From positions 1 to 64,000 of the forward strand of contig CBDCZB010000001.1 of NCBI GenBank assembly GCA_965224415.1: a stretch of DNA of 64,000 nucleotides, given 5' to 3'. Below are positions 18,489 to 27,836 of the stretch, piece by piece (the stretch's first letter is position 1; every line of letters starts with the position of its first letter). The position numbers and the translations under genes are program-made. The notes below the pieces were generated by a model. It was not told where the DNA came from and ran no database searches. It saw only the letters and a program-made list of their open reading frames with translations. The stretch is from DAOUJI01 sp965224415. GTDB taxonomy: Bacteria > Chloroflexota > Dehalococcoidia > Lucifugimonadales > JAGWBF01.

Positions 18489-20078
18489 TCACCAGCCCAC
18501 GGCAATCCCGTCCTTCCGCGGCTCCGAGCCTCCACTGAGGACGGAAGTCGCCGGGTTTCGCCGGACAATCTGGCCTCCGCCCATTGCTATACGATCCAGC
18601 CCTTCAAGGACGAAAGCCTGGTGTCCACGGCGCATCAGTTCCGAGACCACCGACGGGTCCAGCCCCTCCTCCAGGGCCACTCCGGCGCCCGGCTGGACGC
18701 TGAACCGCAGGGCGTCCAAGGCCTCCTGGGGTTCCAACCCGAAGTCCACCATATTGACCATGACTTGCAGGTGTCCCTGGGGCTGTTGGAATCCCCCCAT
18801 AACGCCAAAACACAGGTCCAACTCTCCTCTCTTGGTGGTCAGACCCGGCATGATGGTGTGGTAGGGCCTCTTCCCTGGTTCCAGGCTGTTGGGGTGGTCT
18901 GGCTGCAATGAGAAGAGGGATCCCCTGTTGTGGAGCGCCATTCCTGTGCCGGGGACGACGAGTCCCGTCCCAAAACCGTGAAACAGGCTGTTTATCAGGG
19001 AGCAGGCGTTGCCTTCCCCGTCCACGCAGGCGACGTAGACCGTATCGCCCGACGGATGACCCGGAAGCGCCTCCGACATCGCCCGGTCTTGTCTGATCAG
19101 TTCACGCCGTTGGGCTGCGTAGTCTTTGGACAACATGCCGTCCATGGGAACGTGGGCCATTGCTGGGTCCGCGATGTACCGAAATGCGTCAGCGTAGGAG
19201 AGGCGCATGGCCTCTATGAGGCAGTGGTAGGCGTCCGCCGACTGGAACCCCATATCTGCCAGGTCGTACCCTTCAGCTATGTTGAGGGCCATCTGGGCTG
19301 CGATTCCGTGGGTGTTGGGGCGGCATTCCCACAGGGTGACGCCGCGGTAGTCGGTGGACAGGGGTTCCTCCCACGTGGAGTAGTGGGCCGCCATGTCCTC
19401 GGCGGTCAGCCACCCTCCCTTCTCCTGGACGTAGGCCGCCGCTTTTTCCGCCAAGGCTCCCTTGTAGAATGCGTCACGCCCTCCCTCAGCTATAGTCCTC
19501 AAGGTCCCTGCCAGTTCAGGCAGCCGGACCGTCTCCCCAGGCCCCGGTGCATGGCCGTTGACAGTCAACTCGGCGCCGGAAGGATACTGTTGGAGCTTGG
19601 GCATGTTTCCTGCCCAGAGACGGGAGATGGTCTCAGCAGCGGGATAACCCTCTTCTGCATAGCGGATGGCGGGTCGCAGGACTTCCGTCAGCCCCATATT
19701 CCCGTAGTCGGACAGGAGGGTGTGCCAACCGTCCACAGTTCCGGGCACGGTAATGGAGTAGGGGCTTTCGGATCCGATGGAGCCAATCCCTTGCTTGTGC
19801 AATTGGTTGAGGGAAGCGGCGGCGGGCGCTCTTCCGCTGGCGTTCAGAGCCCGCACTTGCTTTTCCCGGTCCATCCAGACCAGGGCGAAAAGGTCGCCTC
19901 CCACGCCTGTTGAAAAGGGTTCGACCACTGCCAGAGCCGCCGCCGCAGCGACGGCGCCGTCAACGGCGTTTCCGCCGTCCATAAGAGTACGCAGACCAGC
20001 CATGGCGGCCAGGGGCTCGCTGGTGGCCACCATCCCGTGAAGGGCGTGGGCTGTTGTGCGGCGTGACGAGAAATACAT
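18489..20078 (-). CDS. Gamma-glutamyltransferase family protein
   Basis: A 529-residue Ntn-hydrolase of the gamma-glutamyltransferase family, made as one chain that self-cleaves before a Thr/Ser nucleophile. The N-terminal 'MVATSEPLAAMAGLRTLMDGGNAVDGAVA' and 'STGVGGDLFALVW' are family hallmarks. The predicted cleavage site is before the Thr in 'GHPSGDTVYVACVDGEGNACSLINSLF'. No signal peptide is evident, so it is probably cytoplasmic. Such proteins hydrolyse or transfer gamma-glutamyl groups or act on cephalosporin-like amides. It precedes a folate cyclo-ligase-like gene but no pathway link is clear. Confidence 0.88.
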   Translation of the reverse strand: MYFSSRRTTAHALHGMVATSEPLAAMAGLRTLMDGGNAVDGAVAAAAALAVVEPFSTGVGGDLFALVWMDREKQVRALNASGRAPAAASLNQLHKQGIGSIGSESPYSITVPGTVDGWHTLLSDYGNMGLTEVLRPAIRYAEEGYPAAETISRLWAGNMPKLQQYPSGAELTVNGHAPGPGETVRLPELAGTLRTIAEGGRDAFYKGALAEKAAAYVQEKGGWLTAEDMAAHYSTWEEPLSTDYRGVTLWECRPNTHGIAAQMALNIAEGYDLADMGFQSADAYHCLIEAMRLSYADAFRYIADPAMAHVPMDGMLSKDYAAQRRELIRQDRAMSEALPGHPSGDTVYVACVDGEGNACSLINSLFHGFGTGLVVPGTGMALHNRGSLFSLQPDHPNSLEPGKRPYHTIMPGLTTKRGELDLCFGVMGGFQQPQGHLQVMVNMVDFGLEPQEALDALRFSVQPGAGVALEEGLDPSVVSELMRRGHQAFVLEGLDRIAMGGGQIVRRNPATSVLSGGSEPRKDGIAVGW

Positions 20079-20103
20079 CGGTCATTCTCCCTGCGTGGGC
20101 AGT

Positions 20104-20814
20104 TCAGCCTATCAGAGTTTTCAGAATAGGTATCTCATCCCGTTTATCACCCAGTTCCTCGGGATAAATCCCCACGGGGCGGGGATGGGACAGTGTGCAC
20201 CGAATCGCTTCCTCTGGAGTCACCACGTAGTCCAACGACAAGTCGTGGCGAGTCATGGGAATCGGTTCGTCCACCACTTGGATGGGATGGACGGTGGTCG
20301 TAACCGGAGTTTCGTGGGAAATCAGTCCCAGAGAAAGGGCCAGAGCATATTCCAAATCTGAGTAACCGCCTCCCTTGCCCAGTCGAGACCCGTCGGACCG
20401 AGCGGCGACAGCCCCACAGACTATGAGGTCTATCTTGGCCATATCCTTGGGATACACCGGGCGTCCCAGCTTGAACGCCCCCTTGATGGAGCTTGCGAAG
20501 GAGAGGTCGCCAATCCGTGCGGGGTCCAACTCCAGGAAACACTCTTCGCTGGTCAGGCGCGGGACGGGCATGTAGAGCACCTTGCCCTCTTCTAGGGCTC
20601 GCTTGCGGACGGGTCTCTGGGGCATGTCGGGGTTGCACTTGAGCGTCCGGGCTTTCTGCCATACGTCCAGCCCGGCCAGCGTTTCCGCCGCTGCGGAGGC
20701 GCCTACGAAGTTGGGGATGCGGCCCCGGGCCCCGGGAAACGCCGATGCGCCCTCTGCTTTGAGCCGGTCCCACACGCGGTTTCGTATTTCCTGCTTGGCG
20801 TCCACGGGCCGCAT
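20104..20814 (-). CDS. 5-formyltetrahydrofolate cyclo-ligase-like protein
   Basis: A 236-residue protein of the MTHFS/5-FTHF cyclo-ligase superfamily, which closes 5-formyl-THF to 5,10-methenyl-THF with ATP. The 'KQEIRNRVWDRLKAEGAS' helix opens it; 'GKGGGYSDLEYA' is the family's glycine-rich phosphate-binding motif, and 'TTTVHPIQVVDEPIPMTRHDLSLDYVVTPEE' the C-terminal strand. The sequence lies in the divergent, longer branch (MTHFSD-like), so the canonical reaction is likely but not certain. Confidence 0.82.
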   Translation of the reverse strand: MRPVDAKQEIRNRVWDRLKAEGASAFPGARGRIPNFVGASAAAETLAGLDVWQKARTLKCNPDMPQRPVRKRALEEGKVLYMPVPRLTSEECFLELDPARIGDLSFASSIKGAFKLGRPVYPKDMAKIDLIVCGAVAARSDGSRLGKGGGYSDLEYALALSLGLISHETPVTTTVHPIQVVDEPIPMTRHDLSLDYVVTPEEAIRCTLSHPRPVGIYPEELGDKRDEIPILKTLIG

Positions 20815-20923
20815 TCTACTTCACCCAAGGTCCGCCAGCCACCCATAAGACGTAATACGCTGTTTAACATAACGAGCGCCCGGTTGAACACGGGCGCCCA
20901 AATGAACGTAGAATTAAGGAAAG

Positions 20924-21211
20924 TCAGGCCCTCTGCTTATACCAGAGGCCGTCCACCTTGTCCCGGAAGAGAGTCACCTGAGGGCCTTCTTCCAGGAGCG
21001 CCTGGAAGTACCTGCGGGATATGGGCCTGGGCCGCCACCACTCGTCCTCCACCTCCCACACGTCCTCAATGGAGGCCACTTTCCGCCTCCTGGGACCCAG
21101 GCCCACCGCTATAGGAACGCCCTCATCATCCTCTTCCACCTCCACCCTGTCCGGCAGATTCAGGGCTCGAATCTGACCAGGGCGCTTCTTCGTTCTGGAA
21201 TCCTTGACCAC
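20924..21211 (-). CDS. DUF6504-like small protein paired with ImuB
   Basis: A 95-residue protein rich in Arg and Trp: 'NLPDRVEVEEDDEGVPIAV' then 'VASIEDVWEVEDEWWRPRPISRRYFQALLEEG'. This is the DUF6504 pattern, usually found right after ImuB/DinB-like polymerases, and here it overlaps the end of such a gene by 52 bp. The Trp-rich beta segment suggests a binding accessory to the translesion polymerase; its role is not established. Confidence 0.75.
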   Translation of the reverse strand: MVKDSRTKKRPGQIRALNLPDRVEVEEDDEGVPIAVGLGPRRRKVASIEDVWEVEDEWWRPRPISRRYFQALLEEGPQVTLFRDKVDGLWYKQRA

Positions 21212-22398
21212 GGTTCCAACTCCATTACCTTGTAGATGGGAGGCTGGCGCCTCAGACGCATCTCCAGGTGCCGCATCATCTCACGGAGTTGCTCCTGTTT
21301 CCTGATGCCTGCAAACAGGCTCGCCTGCACGCCCGACTCTCCGGTGACTCCTGAGAGGGTCAGCCTCATGTCCTCCAGCGGCCCTGGGATGTCGGACGCT
21401 TCCAGGCCCGACTTGAGGACCGCCAGGGCCCTGCCCCGGTTGTTGACAGGACTCTTGAATGTAAAGTTTCTCGTCCAGGTGGGTTTGTGGAGCACCTTGG
21501 ACTCCATAGTGACGCCTCGCACATACCTGCCCCGCACCGCCGGATGGGCCAAGGTCCTTCCCAGCAGCATGTCCACCACGGGAACTATAGTGCGCAGAGT
21601 GACCGTCGGCGACGGGAAGGCCGCGTACTCGCTGACCTCCTCCTCCTGGCCCACGGGCGTCAGCCAACTGGAGTCGATTCCGTTGGAGAGCTCCCACGCC
21701 GTCTTGCCCTCGAGGCCGAACTGGGCCTGAAGAGACCCCACTGACAGATCCGCCACCTGTCCCATCGTCAGGAGACCGAAGCGGCGGAGCCTGGACTTGC
21801 TTTCCCAGCTCATCGGCAGAAAGTCCACAGGCAGGTCCTTCAGGAACCCGGCCGCGTCTTCAGGCGCTTTTGTAGCCCCGCCCGGCTGGCTCATGACAGC
21901 CGCCACGTAGGCGGTGAACTTGGACTCAGCCAGGCCAATCCGGGGGTGAAGCTCATCAGGGGCCGCTCTCAGCAAGGCCGAGATGGTCCCGGCCTCATCG
22001 CCGTAAACAGTCTCCAAGCCCTGGATGTCCACGTAGGCGCAGTCGGGGTCGGCCCTTTCCACCAGGGGGCTTCTTTGAAGCAGCCCCGCCACCACGCCGT
22101 CAAAGACATCCCGGTAATGCGCCTCGTCGGCCTCTATGAGAGCGGAGCCCTCGCAGCGGGACAGCGCTTCGGACAAAGGCATCCCGGCAATGACTCCCAC
22201 CGCTTCCGGGGACCTGTCCAGGACCACGGGGCCTCTCTCGGAGCGGGCAGTCACTATGACGGGCTTGCGGCGCAGGTCGGGGCGCCGCCTCAACTCCTCC
22301 TTGACGGGGAGGTGGGTTATGATCATGCAGGCTATGTTCGCTCTGCCGCCGGGAGTTCCGGCGTGGGGCGCTGTTGACTCCGAGGTCATTCGTCTCAT
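21160..22398 (-). CDS. Y-family DNA polymerase-like protein (ImuB-type)
   Basis: A 412-residue protein with the UmuC/DinB fold. 'RKPVIVTARSERGPVVLDRSPEA' matches the Y-family fingers, 'CAYVDIQGLE' the second palm motif, 'RFGLLTMGQVADLS' the helix-hairpin-helix. The first catalytic motif, usually an F-x-D/H-x-D-x-F, reads 'ACMIITHLPVKEEL' and lacks the Asp, and the second palm motif has only one acid. This is typical of ImuB, which is catalytically dead and recruits DnaE2 to the mutasome. Its promoter carries a LexA-like element, consistent with SOS control. DnaE2 and ImuA are not in the window. Confidence 0.8.
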   Translation of the reverse strand: MRRMTSESTAPHAGTPGGRANIACMIITHLPVKEELRRRPDLRRKPVIVTARSERGPVVLDRSPEAVGVIAGMPLSEALSRCEGSALIEADEAHYRDVFDGVVAGLLQRSPLVERADPDCAYVDIQGLETVYGDEAGTISALLRAAPDELHPRIGLAESKFTAYVAAVMSQPGGATKAPEDAAGFLKDLPVDFLPMSWESKSRLRRFGLLTMGQVADLSVGSLQAQFGLEGKTAWELSNGIDSSWLTPVGQEEEVSEYAAFPSPTVTLRTIVPVVDMLLGRTLAHPAVRGRYVRGVTMESKVLHKPTWTRNFTFKSPVNNRGRALAVLKSGLEASDIPGPLEDMRLTLSGVTGESGVQASLFAGIRKQEQLREMMRHLEMRLRRQPPIYKVMELEPWSRIPERRSALVRFEP

Positions 22399-22427
22399 CC
22401 ATACTGCTCCAGATATGGCATAACCCC

Positions 22428-22456
22428 ACTGTATCGCACAAATGTTCTATAGTCAA
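22428..22456 (-). promoter_or_regulatory. imuB promoter with LexA-like element
   Basis: On the minus strand TTGACT (22451-22456) and TACAGT (22428-22433) are 17 bp apart. The spacer contains TAGAAC-ATTT-GTGC, matching the left half and core of the palindrome near 58112. Binding there would block RNA polymerase. Confidence 0.55.
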
Positions 22457-22533
22457 CGAACGGATGTCAGCGCCGTCGGCCCGGAAACGAGTTTAGGTTG
22501 ACCTGACGCTTTCGTTATGTATACTCTTGGGGC

Positions 22534-22794
22534 ATGTCGCTCCGCCAAGCAGTCTCTGGGACCCTCCCACAGACCCTGAGGCCCATGTTGGCCCGTCTTG
22601 CCCATAGCCCTTTCGACTCTTCCGACCATCTCTTCGAACTCAAGTGGGACGGCATCCGGGCGCTGGCCCTTGTCCACAACGGCGCCCTGAAGCTGCTGGA
22701 CCGCAACTCCCGCGACATAACTCAACAGTTCCCCGAGCTTTCCAAGCTCCCCCGCCAAATCAAAGGGAACGGCGTAATCCTGGACGGCGAGCTA
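22534..22794 (+). pseudogene. ATP-dependent DNA ligase, 5' part, interrupted by IS630
   Basis: The first 87 codons of a LigD/LigB-type ATP-dependent DNA ligase. 'FELKWDGIRALAL' holds the adenylated Lys (K37, motif KxDG) and 'LLDRNSRDIT' the next conserved Arg. The frame breaks at CTAG, where an IS630 copy is inserted, and resumes at 24019. Excision of the element plus one TA would restore a 342-residue ligase. It is divergent from imuB, so the two may share damage-linked regulation. As it stands the gene is inactive. Confidence 0.88.
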
Positions 22795-24016
22795 GTATTC
22801 GGCCAATCTGGCATTGTCAGTTAGTACGTGAGCCCAGACAGGATGCTACCTTGGGGATAGACGAAGGGTTGTGGGATGTGAGGTGGTCATGGTGCAGGAG
22901 AAGTACGGAGTCCGGCTGGCAACACAGGAAAAGGGACGGCTCAGGAAGATGATCAGGGCTGGGAGGAGTTCCGCACAGGCGATTACCCGGGCCCGCATCC
23001 TGATCAAGATAGATGAGGGCTGGACCGCCCCCCAGGTGGCCACCGCACTGGACGTGTCGGAGCGGACCGTGTTCCGCACCAAGCGGCGGTATGCCGAGGA
23101 AGGACTGGACGAGGTGCTGAGGCACCATAACCAGGTCAACCGGCCCAGAAAGGTGGATGAAAGGGTGGAGGCCCACCTGATAGCCTTGGCCTGCAGCCCG
23201 GTGCCCGACGGTCATGACCACTGGACCATGCGGGCCCTGGCGGGCAAGGTGGTGGAGTTGGGATTGGTGGAGTCTTTATCTCCCGAGACGGTCCGCCTGC
23301 GGCTAAAAAAAACACGCTCAAGCCGTGGCTCAAGAAACAATGGTGCATCCCCAAGGTAGGTGGAGAGTTCGTGGCGGCCATGGAGGACGTGCTGGATCTC
23401 TACGCCGAGCCCTACGATCCGCAGAGGCCGGTGGTCTGCTTTGACGAGACCTCCACCCAGTTGCTGGCCGACGTGAGGGAACCGCTGCCGGCAAAGCCTG
23501 GGAGGCCGAGGCGTGAGGACTACGAATACCAGCGGGGAGGGACGCGCAACCTGTTCCTCACCTGTGAGCCTCGCCGGGGCTGGCGCCACGTGGCGATAAC
23601 CCGGCAACGCACCATGCAGGACTTCGCTCAGCAGATGCGGTGGCTGGTGGATGAGGCCTACCCCGATGTCCCGGTGATTCGGCTGGTTCTCGACAATCTG
23701 AACACGCATCGGATGGCCTCGCTTTACGAGACTTTCCCGGCGGCCGAGGCCCGGCGCATCGCCAAGCGGCTGGAGTTGCACCACACTCCCAAGCACGGAA
23801 GCTGGCTGAATATGGCGGAGATCGAGTTCAGCGTGCTGGCCCGGGCCTGCCTGCGCGGACGCAACGGAGATGAGGACAGCCTGGAAAGAGCCGTCAGCGC
23901 CTGCGTGTCAGAGCGGAACGCGATAGGAGCTACCATTAACTGGCGGTTCACTGCCCAAGACGCCAGACGCAAACTCCATCGCCTCTATCCCTGCCAATCC
24001 TGATTTGGTTCAGTAC
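22795..24016 (+). mobile_element. IS630-family insertion sequence, copy 2 (1222 bp)
   Basis: Same element as at 389-1610 in opposite orientation, flanked by duplicated TA (22793-22794 and 24017-24018) in a CTAG target inside the DNA ligase gene. Length, ends and transposase translation match the other copies. Confidence 0.95.
22889..24003 (+). CDS. IS630 transposase, two frames joined by -1 frameshift (copy 2)
   Basis: The first frame runs from ATG 22889 (GAGGTGGTC upstream) to a stop at 23359. The A8 run at 23305-23312 lets the ribosome slip -1 and read A23311 twice, giving a 371-residue transposase ending at 24003. The helix-turn-helix and DDE residues (FDE, LDN, WLNMAEIE) are as in copy 1, and the translation is identical. 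Confidence 0.88.
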
Positions 24017-24018
24017 TA

Positions 24019-24786
24019 GTATGCCTGGATGACCGTGGCCGTCCCAACTACTTGAGCATCGAGCGCAGGTTGGGACTGCCAACCGGCAGAGGGAGACGCA
24101 GCAACCCCGTCCACTTTATCGCCTTTGACCTGCTTTACACTGGCTTTCAACCCGTCATGGGTCTGCCGCTGATTAGGCGCAAAGACCTTTTAAACGACCT
24201 GTTGGCGCCCAACGAGATCGCCCAACAGTCCGACTACATAGAGAGCGACGGCAAGTCCTTCTTCCACGCCACCTGCGAACTCGGTCTCGAGGGCATTCTG
24301 GCCAAGGAGAAGTCCAGCCTGTACCTTCCGGGAAGGCGCAGCCGAGACTGGCTCAAGGTGAAGCGCGTAAGAGAGTCCGAGTTTGTAATCGGAGGGTACA
24401 CGTTCGGCGGAGGGGCGTTTGCAGGCGGCGCCCGCAAGGAGCAGCCTTTCGGCTCACTCCTGCTGGGCCTCTACGACGAAGACGGAGGCTTTCGTTACGT
24501 CGGACAAGTGTTCGATGGCGTCTCCAATCAGGTCGCCAAAGAGCTTTCATCGACGCTCCAAGCCTCCCACATAGAGAACTGCCCCTTCCGCTACATGCCT
24601 CCAATCCCCAGGTTCATCTTCTGGTGCCGCCCCGAGCAGGTCTGCCAGGTGGAGTACGGCGAGTTCACCGAAGACGGAATTCTGGGCTACCCCATATTCA
24701 AGGCCCTGCGGGAAGACAAACGGGCCGGAGAATGCACCGTCGCCGACGCCCCCGGATGGCCCAGGTCCCTGCCCGCCATCCCCTGA
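24019..24786 (+). pseudogene. ATP-dependent DNA ligase, 3' part after IS630
   Basis: Continuation of the ligase that begins at 22534. It contains motif III 'VHFIAFDLLY', motif IV 'LEGILAKEKSS', motif V 'SRDWLKVKRV' and the OB-fold domain ('FVIGGYTFGGG', 'YVGQVFDGVSNQV'). The first codon after the duplicated TA is in phase with the 5' part. The fragment is 255 residues and lacks the nucleotidyl-accepting Lys, so it could not seal nicks alone. Confidence 0.85.
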
Positions 24787-24913
24787 ACCCGCTCCGCAAC
24801 GAAAGTCGGCGGCAGGTTCCGCGCGTCTAACTGCCTTGCCCCTATGCTATACTTGAACCCCTGGCAGGGCTGCGCCCTCGCCTGAAATTCCTGAAGAAAC
24901 GCCGAATCGAGAC

Positions 24914-26683
24914 ATGCCTGAAATACACAGCCACGCCCACCCGGAAGACGAATTAGGCGACCTGAGATACCGCATGCGCCACTCGGCCGCTCACGTCATG
25001 GCCGACGCCGTCGTGGAACTGTTTCCTGAAGCCAAGGTCGGCATCGGCCCTCCCACCGACGACGGGTTCTACTACGACTTTCAGGTGGACCGTCCCTTCA
25101 CTCCAGAGGACCTGGAGCGCATTGAGGCCGTTATGCGGGACCGCATCGACTCAGACTTTCCCTTCTTGCGACAAGTCCTCAGCCGCGAAGAAGCTAAAGA
25201 CGTTTCCTCGGACCAACCCTTCAAGCTGGAGCTCATAGACGAAATCCCGGCCGACGAGGAGCTGTCCGTGTACCGTCACGGGAGCTTCACCGACCTCTGC
25301 CAAGGCCCTCACGTAGAGTCCACCGGGAAAATATCCGCCTTCAAACTCCTCTCGGTGGCCGGCGCATATTGGAGGGGTGACGAACATAGGCCTATGCTGC
25401 AGCGCATCTACGGAGCCGCGTTCGAGAGCCAGGAAGCCCTCGACGATCATCTTCACCGCCTGGAAGAGGCCGCCAAACGGGATCACAGGCGGCTGGGAAG
25501 GGAGCTGGACCTCTTCTCCACTCACGAGGAGCTGGGGCCGGGGCTGATTGTATGGCATCCCAAAGGCGGCAGGGTCCGCACCATCGTCGAGGACTACTGG
25601 AGGGAACTTCATTACAGGCACGGTTACGAGATTGTGTACACTCCCCACGTGGGCCGGTCTCGGCTGTGGCAGACCAGCGGACACCTGGACTTCTACTCGG
25701 ACAATATGTACTCACCAATGGACGTGGACGGTCAGGACTACTTCATGAAGCCCATGAACTGCCCCTTCCACATAATGGTCTACCGCTCGGACCTGCGGAG
25801 CTACCGTGACCTCCCCATGCGCCTGGGAGAACTGGGGACCGTGTACCGCTACGAACGCAGCGGAGTCCTCCACGGGCTGATGAGGGTGCGGGGTTTCACC
25901 CAGGACGACGCCCACATCTTCTGCACGCCGGACCAGGTGGAGTCGGAAGTAATGGGAATTCTGGACCTGGCCTTTGAGTTGCTGGACACCTTTGGCTTCG
26001 AAGACCGCCGCATCTACCTGTCCACCAGGCCGGAGAAGTACGTGGGCGACCCGGAGTTGTGGGACCACGCCGAGAAGTCCCTGGCCTCGGCCTTGGATGC
26101 CAAGGGAATTGCCTATGGAGTGGATGAGGGCGGCGGCGCATTCTACGGCCCCAAGATTGACGTAATGATTCGAGACGCCATCGGCCGCGAGTGGCAATGT
26201 TCGACGTTCCAATTCGACTTCAACCTTCCAGAACGCTTTGCCCTGACCTACGAGTCCTCCGACGGCGAGAGGCGGCAACCCTACATGGTGCATAGGGCGA
26301 TACTGGGCTCCTTGGAGAGATTCCTGGGTGTGCTGATAGAGCACTACAACGGCGCGTTTCCCCTATGGCTGGCTCCGGTGCAGGCCGTGGTCATACCCAT
26401 CGCCGACCGGCATGTCGAGTACGCCAACCAGGTTAAGGAAAGGCTTACCGAGCGGGGTTTCAGGGTCAACGTAGACTCCCGCAGCGAACGCATGAACCTC
26501 AAGATTCGCAACGCCCAGACCCAGAAAGTCCCCTACATGCTGGTGGTGGGAGACCGGGAAGTGGAGAACGCCGCCGCTTCCGTGCGCTTGAGAAGCGAAG
26601 AGAACCTGGGTGCCATGTCCCTGGACGACCTCCTGGCCAGGATGGACGAAGAGGTCAGCCGCAAGCGGGATTTGGAACGGTAA
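24914..26683 (+). CDS. thrS: Threonyl-tRNA synthetase (TGS-less)
   Basis: A 589-residue class II synthetase that charges tRNA-Thr. 'RHSAAHVMADAV' begins the editing domain (HxxxH); 'LCQGPHVESTGKI' belongs to the same domain; the catalytic core has motif 2 'YRYERSGVLHGLMRVRGFTQDDAH' and motif 3 'VHRAILGSLERFLGVLIEH'; the anticodon-binding domain follows 'LAPVQAVVIPIADRH'. The protein starts directly before the editing domain, so the N-terminal TGS domain of about 60 residues is missing. That is seen in some lineages and fits the shorter length. Confidence 0.96.
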   Translation: MPEIHSHAHPEDELGDLRYRMRHSAAHVMADAVVELFPEAKVGIGPPTDDGFYYDFQVDRPFTPEDLERIEAVMRDRIDSDFPFLRQVLSREEAKDVSSDQPFKLELIDEIPADEELSVYRHGSFTDLCQGPHVESTGKISAFKLLSVAGAYWRGDEHRPMLQRIYGAAFESQEALDDHLHRLEEAAKRDHRRLGRELDLFSTHEELGPGLIVWHPKGGRVRTIVEDYWRELHYRHGYEIVYTPHVGRSRLWQTSGHLDFYSDNMYSPMDVDGQDYFMKPMNCPFHIMVYRSDLRSYRDLPMRLGELGTVYRYERSGVLHGLMRVRGFTQDDAHIFCTPDQVESEVMGILDLAFELLDTFGFEDRRIYLSTRPEKYVGDPELWDHAEKSLASALDAKGIAYGVDEGGGAFYGPKIDVMIRDAIGREWQCSTFQFDFNLPERFALTYESSDGERRQPYMVHRAILGSLERFLGVLIEHYNGAFPLWLAPVQAVVIPIADRHVEYANQVKERLTERGFRVNVDSRSERMNLKIRNAQTQKVPYMLVVGDREVENAAASVRLRSEENLGAMSLDDLLARMDEEVSRKRDLER

Positions 26684-26833
26684 CCACTACACCACAAGCG
26701 GCTGTTTGCTTCCGTCCCATATCTACTGCCCCCTCGGCTTCTATAGAACGGGAGCGGTTATTGGTCTATAATGTTCGGCGGCCCCATTCCGGCGCCTGTC
26801 CATCGGAGAGGCGCTTTCAGCAGGAGCGTAACC

Positions 26834-27304
26834 ATGAGCGTAGAAGTCGGCCAGCCGGCTCCCCATTTCAAGCTGTATGACCAGGACCGCCAGGCCAGGG
26901 ACCTGAATGATTTCAAAGGACAAAACGTGGTGCTTGCATTCTTCCCTGGCGCCTTCACTGGCGTTTGCACCACAGAGATGTGTACCTTCAGGGACCGCCT
27001 GGAGCAGTTCAACTCACTCAATGCCCAGGTGCTGGGAGTAAGCGTGGACCCTCCCTTCTCGCAGAAGGTTTTCGCCGACCAAAACAACCTCAACTTCCCC
27101 CTGCTGAGCGACTTCAACAGGGAAGCGGCGAACGCTTACGATGTTCCTCTACCTAACCTGGCGGGTCTAGAAGGCTACGTGGCATGTAAGAGGGCCGTTT
27201 TCGTCATCGACGGGAATGGAGTGGTCCAGTACCAATGGGTAGGCGACTCTCCGGCCAACGAGCCCGACTACGACGAGGTCAGGCAGGCGGTCAGCAATCT
27301 CTAA
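26834..27304 (+). CDS. Peroxiredoxin (AhpE/BCP-like), cysteine form
   Basis: A 156-residue thioredoxin-fold peroxidase. 'FFPGAFTGVCTTEMCTFRD' holds the peroxidatic Cys (first C, P-x-x-x-T-x-x-C) and a second Cys five residues on. 'LGVSVDPPFSQKVFADQNNLNFPLLSDF' is the usual middle strand. It reduces hydroperoxides with thiol donors. It lies 27 bp upstream of a paralogue in which the peroxidatic position is TGA, giving a Cys/Sec pair in tandem. Confidence 0.93.
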   Translation: MSVEVGQPAPHFKLYDQDRQARDLNDFKGQNVVLAFFPGAFTGVCTTEMCTFRDRLEQFNSLNAQVLGVSVDPPFSQKVFADQNNLNFPLLSDFNREAANAYDVPLPNLAGLEGYVACKRAVFVIDGNGVVQYQWVGDSPANEPDYDEVRQAVSNL

Positions 27305-27331
27305 GTCAAGTCCAATGTTACGGAGGCCAGC

Positions 27332-27799
27332 ATGGCGGTCGAGGTAGGCCAGGCAGCGCCGGACTTCAGCCTTCCGGCCCACACAGGGGACACCATCAAG
27401 CTGAGCGACTACAAGGGAAGCAAGCTGGTGGTTCTCTCCTTTCACGTTTTCGACTTCACAGGCGGTTGAACCAACCAGGTCTCCTCGTTCAGGATGGCGA
27501 ATCCCCTGTTCGAGGAGAAGGATGCCCAGGTGCTGGGCATTAGCTGCGACAGTCTTCCGGCCCACCGGGCCTTTTCTTCCAGCTTGGGGAACATCACCTA
27601 TCCCCTGCTGTCAGACTTCCACCCTCACGGTGAGATGTGCAAGTCCTACGGGCTTTGGAACGGCGAGCGGGGCGCCCCGCAGCGTGCGGTCATCATCGTT
27701 GACAAAGAGGGAATCATCCGGTTTTTCAAGGAATACGAGGCTGGCGTACTCCCGGACCCCAGGGACATCCTGGCGGAAGTGGAAAAGTTGGCGGGATAA
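27332..27799 (+). CDS. Peroxiredoxin selenoprotein (in-frame TGA read as Sec46)
   Basis: A full-length peroxiredoxin of 155 residues if TGA 27467-27469 is read through. Upstream, 'MAVEVGQAAPDFSLPAHTG' opens the fold and 'SFHVFDFTGG' leads into TGA; downstream, 'TNQVSSFRMANPLFEEKDA' continues in the same frame to TAA 27799. The TGA sits exactly at the peroxidatic Cys of the neighbouring gene (FTGVCTTEM versus FTGG-Sec-TNQV). A long hairpin follows the TGA. Sec at this position is known in peroxiredoxins and raises peroxidase rate. A stop-mutated pseudogene is unlikely because the downstream half is well conserved. Confidence 0.88.
27480..27518 (+). promoter_or_regulatory. SECIS-like hairpin in peroxiredoxin mRNA
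   Basis: Stem UCUCCUCG/CGAGGAGA (8 bp), a UU/UU internal loop, then CA/UG and GGAU/AUCC, closed by loop GGCGA. The apical loop starts 26 nt after the TGA and begins with G, as in the bacterial SECIS model. Confidence 0.7.
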
Positions 27800-27836
27800 A
27801 GCCGCGAACAGAGGCGAATTGAGGGCGGCGGTCCGG

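Noticed and set aside
18444..18911. Open frame with a good GGAGG-ATG start on the + strand
   Set aside because: It runs antisense through the gamma-glutamyltransferase gene, and its sequence shows no family features.
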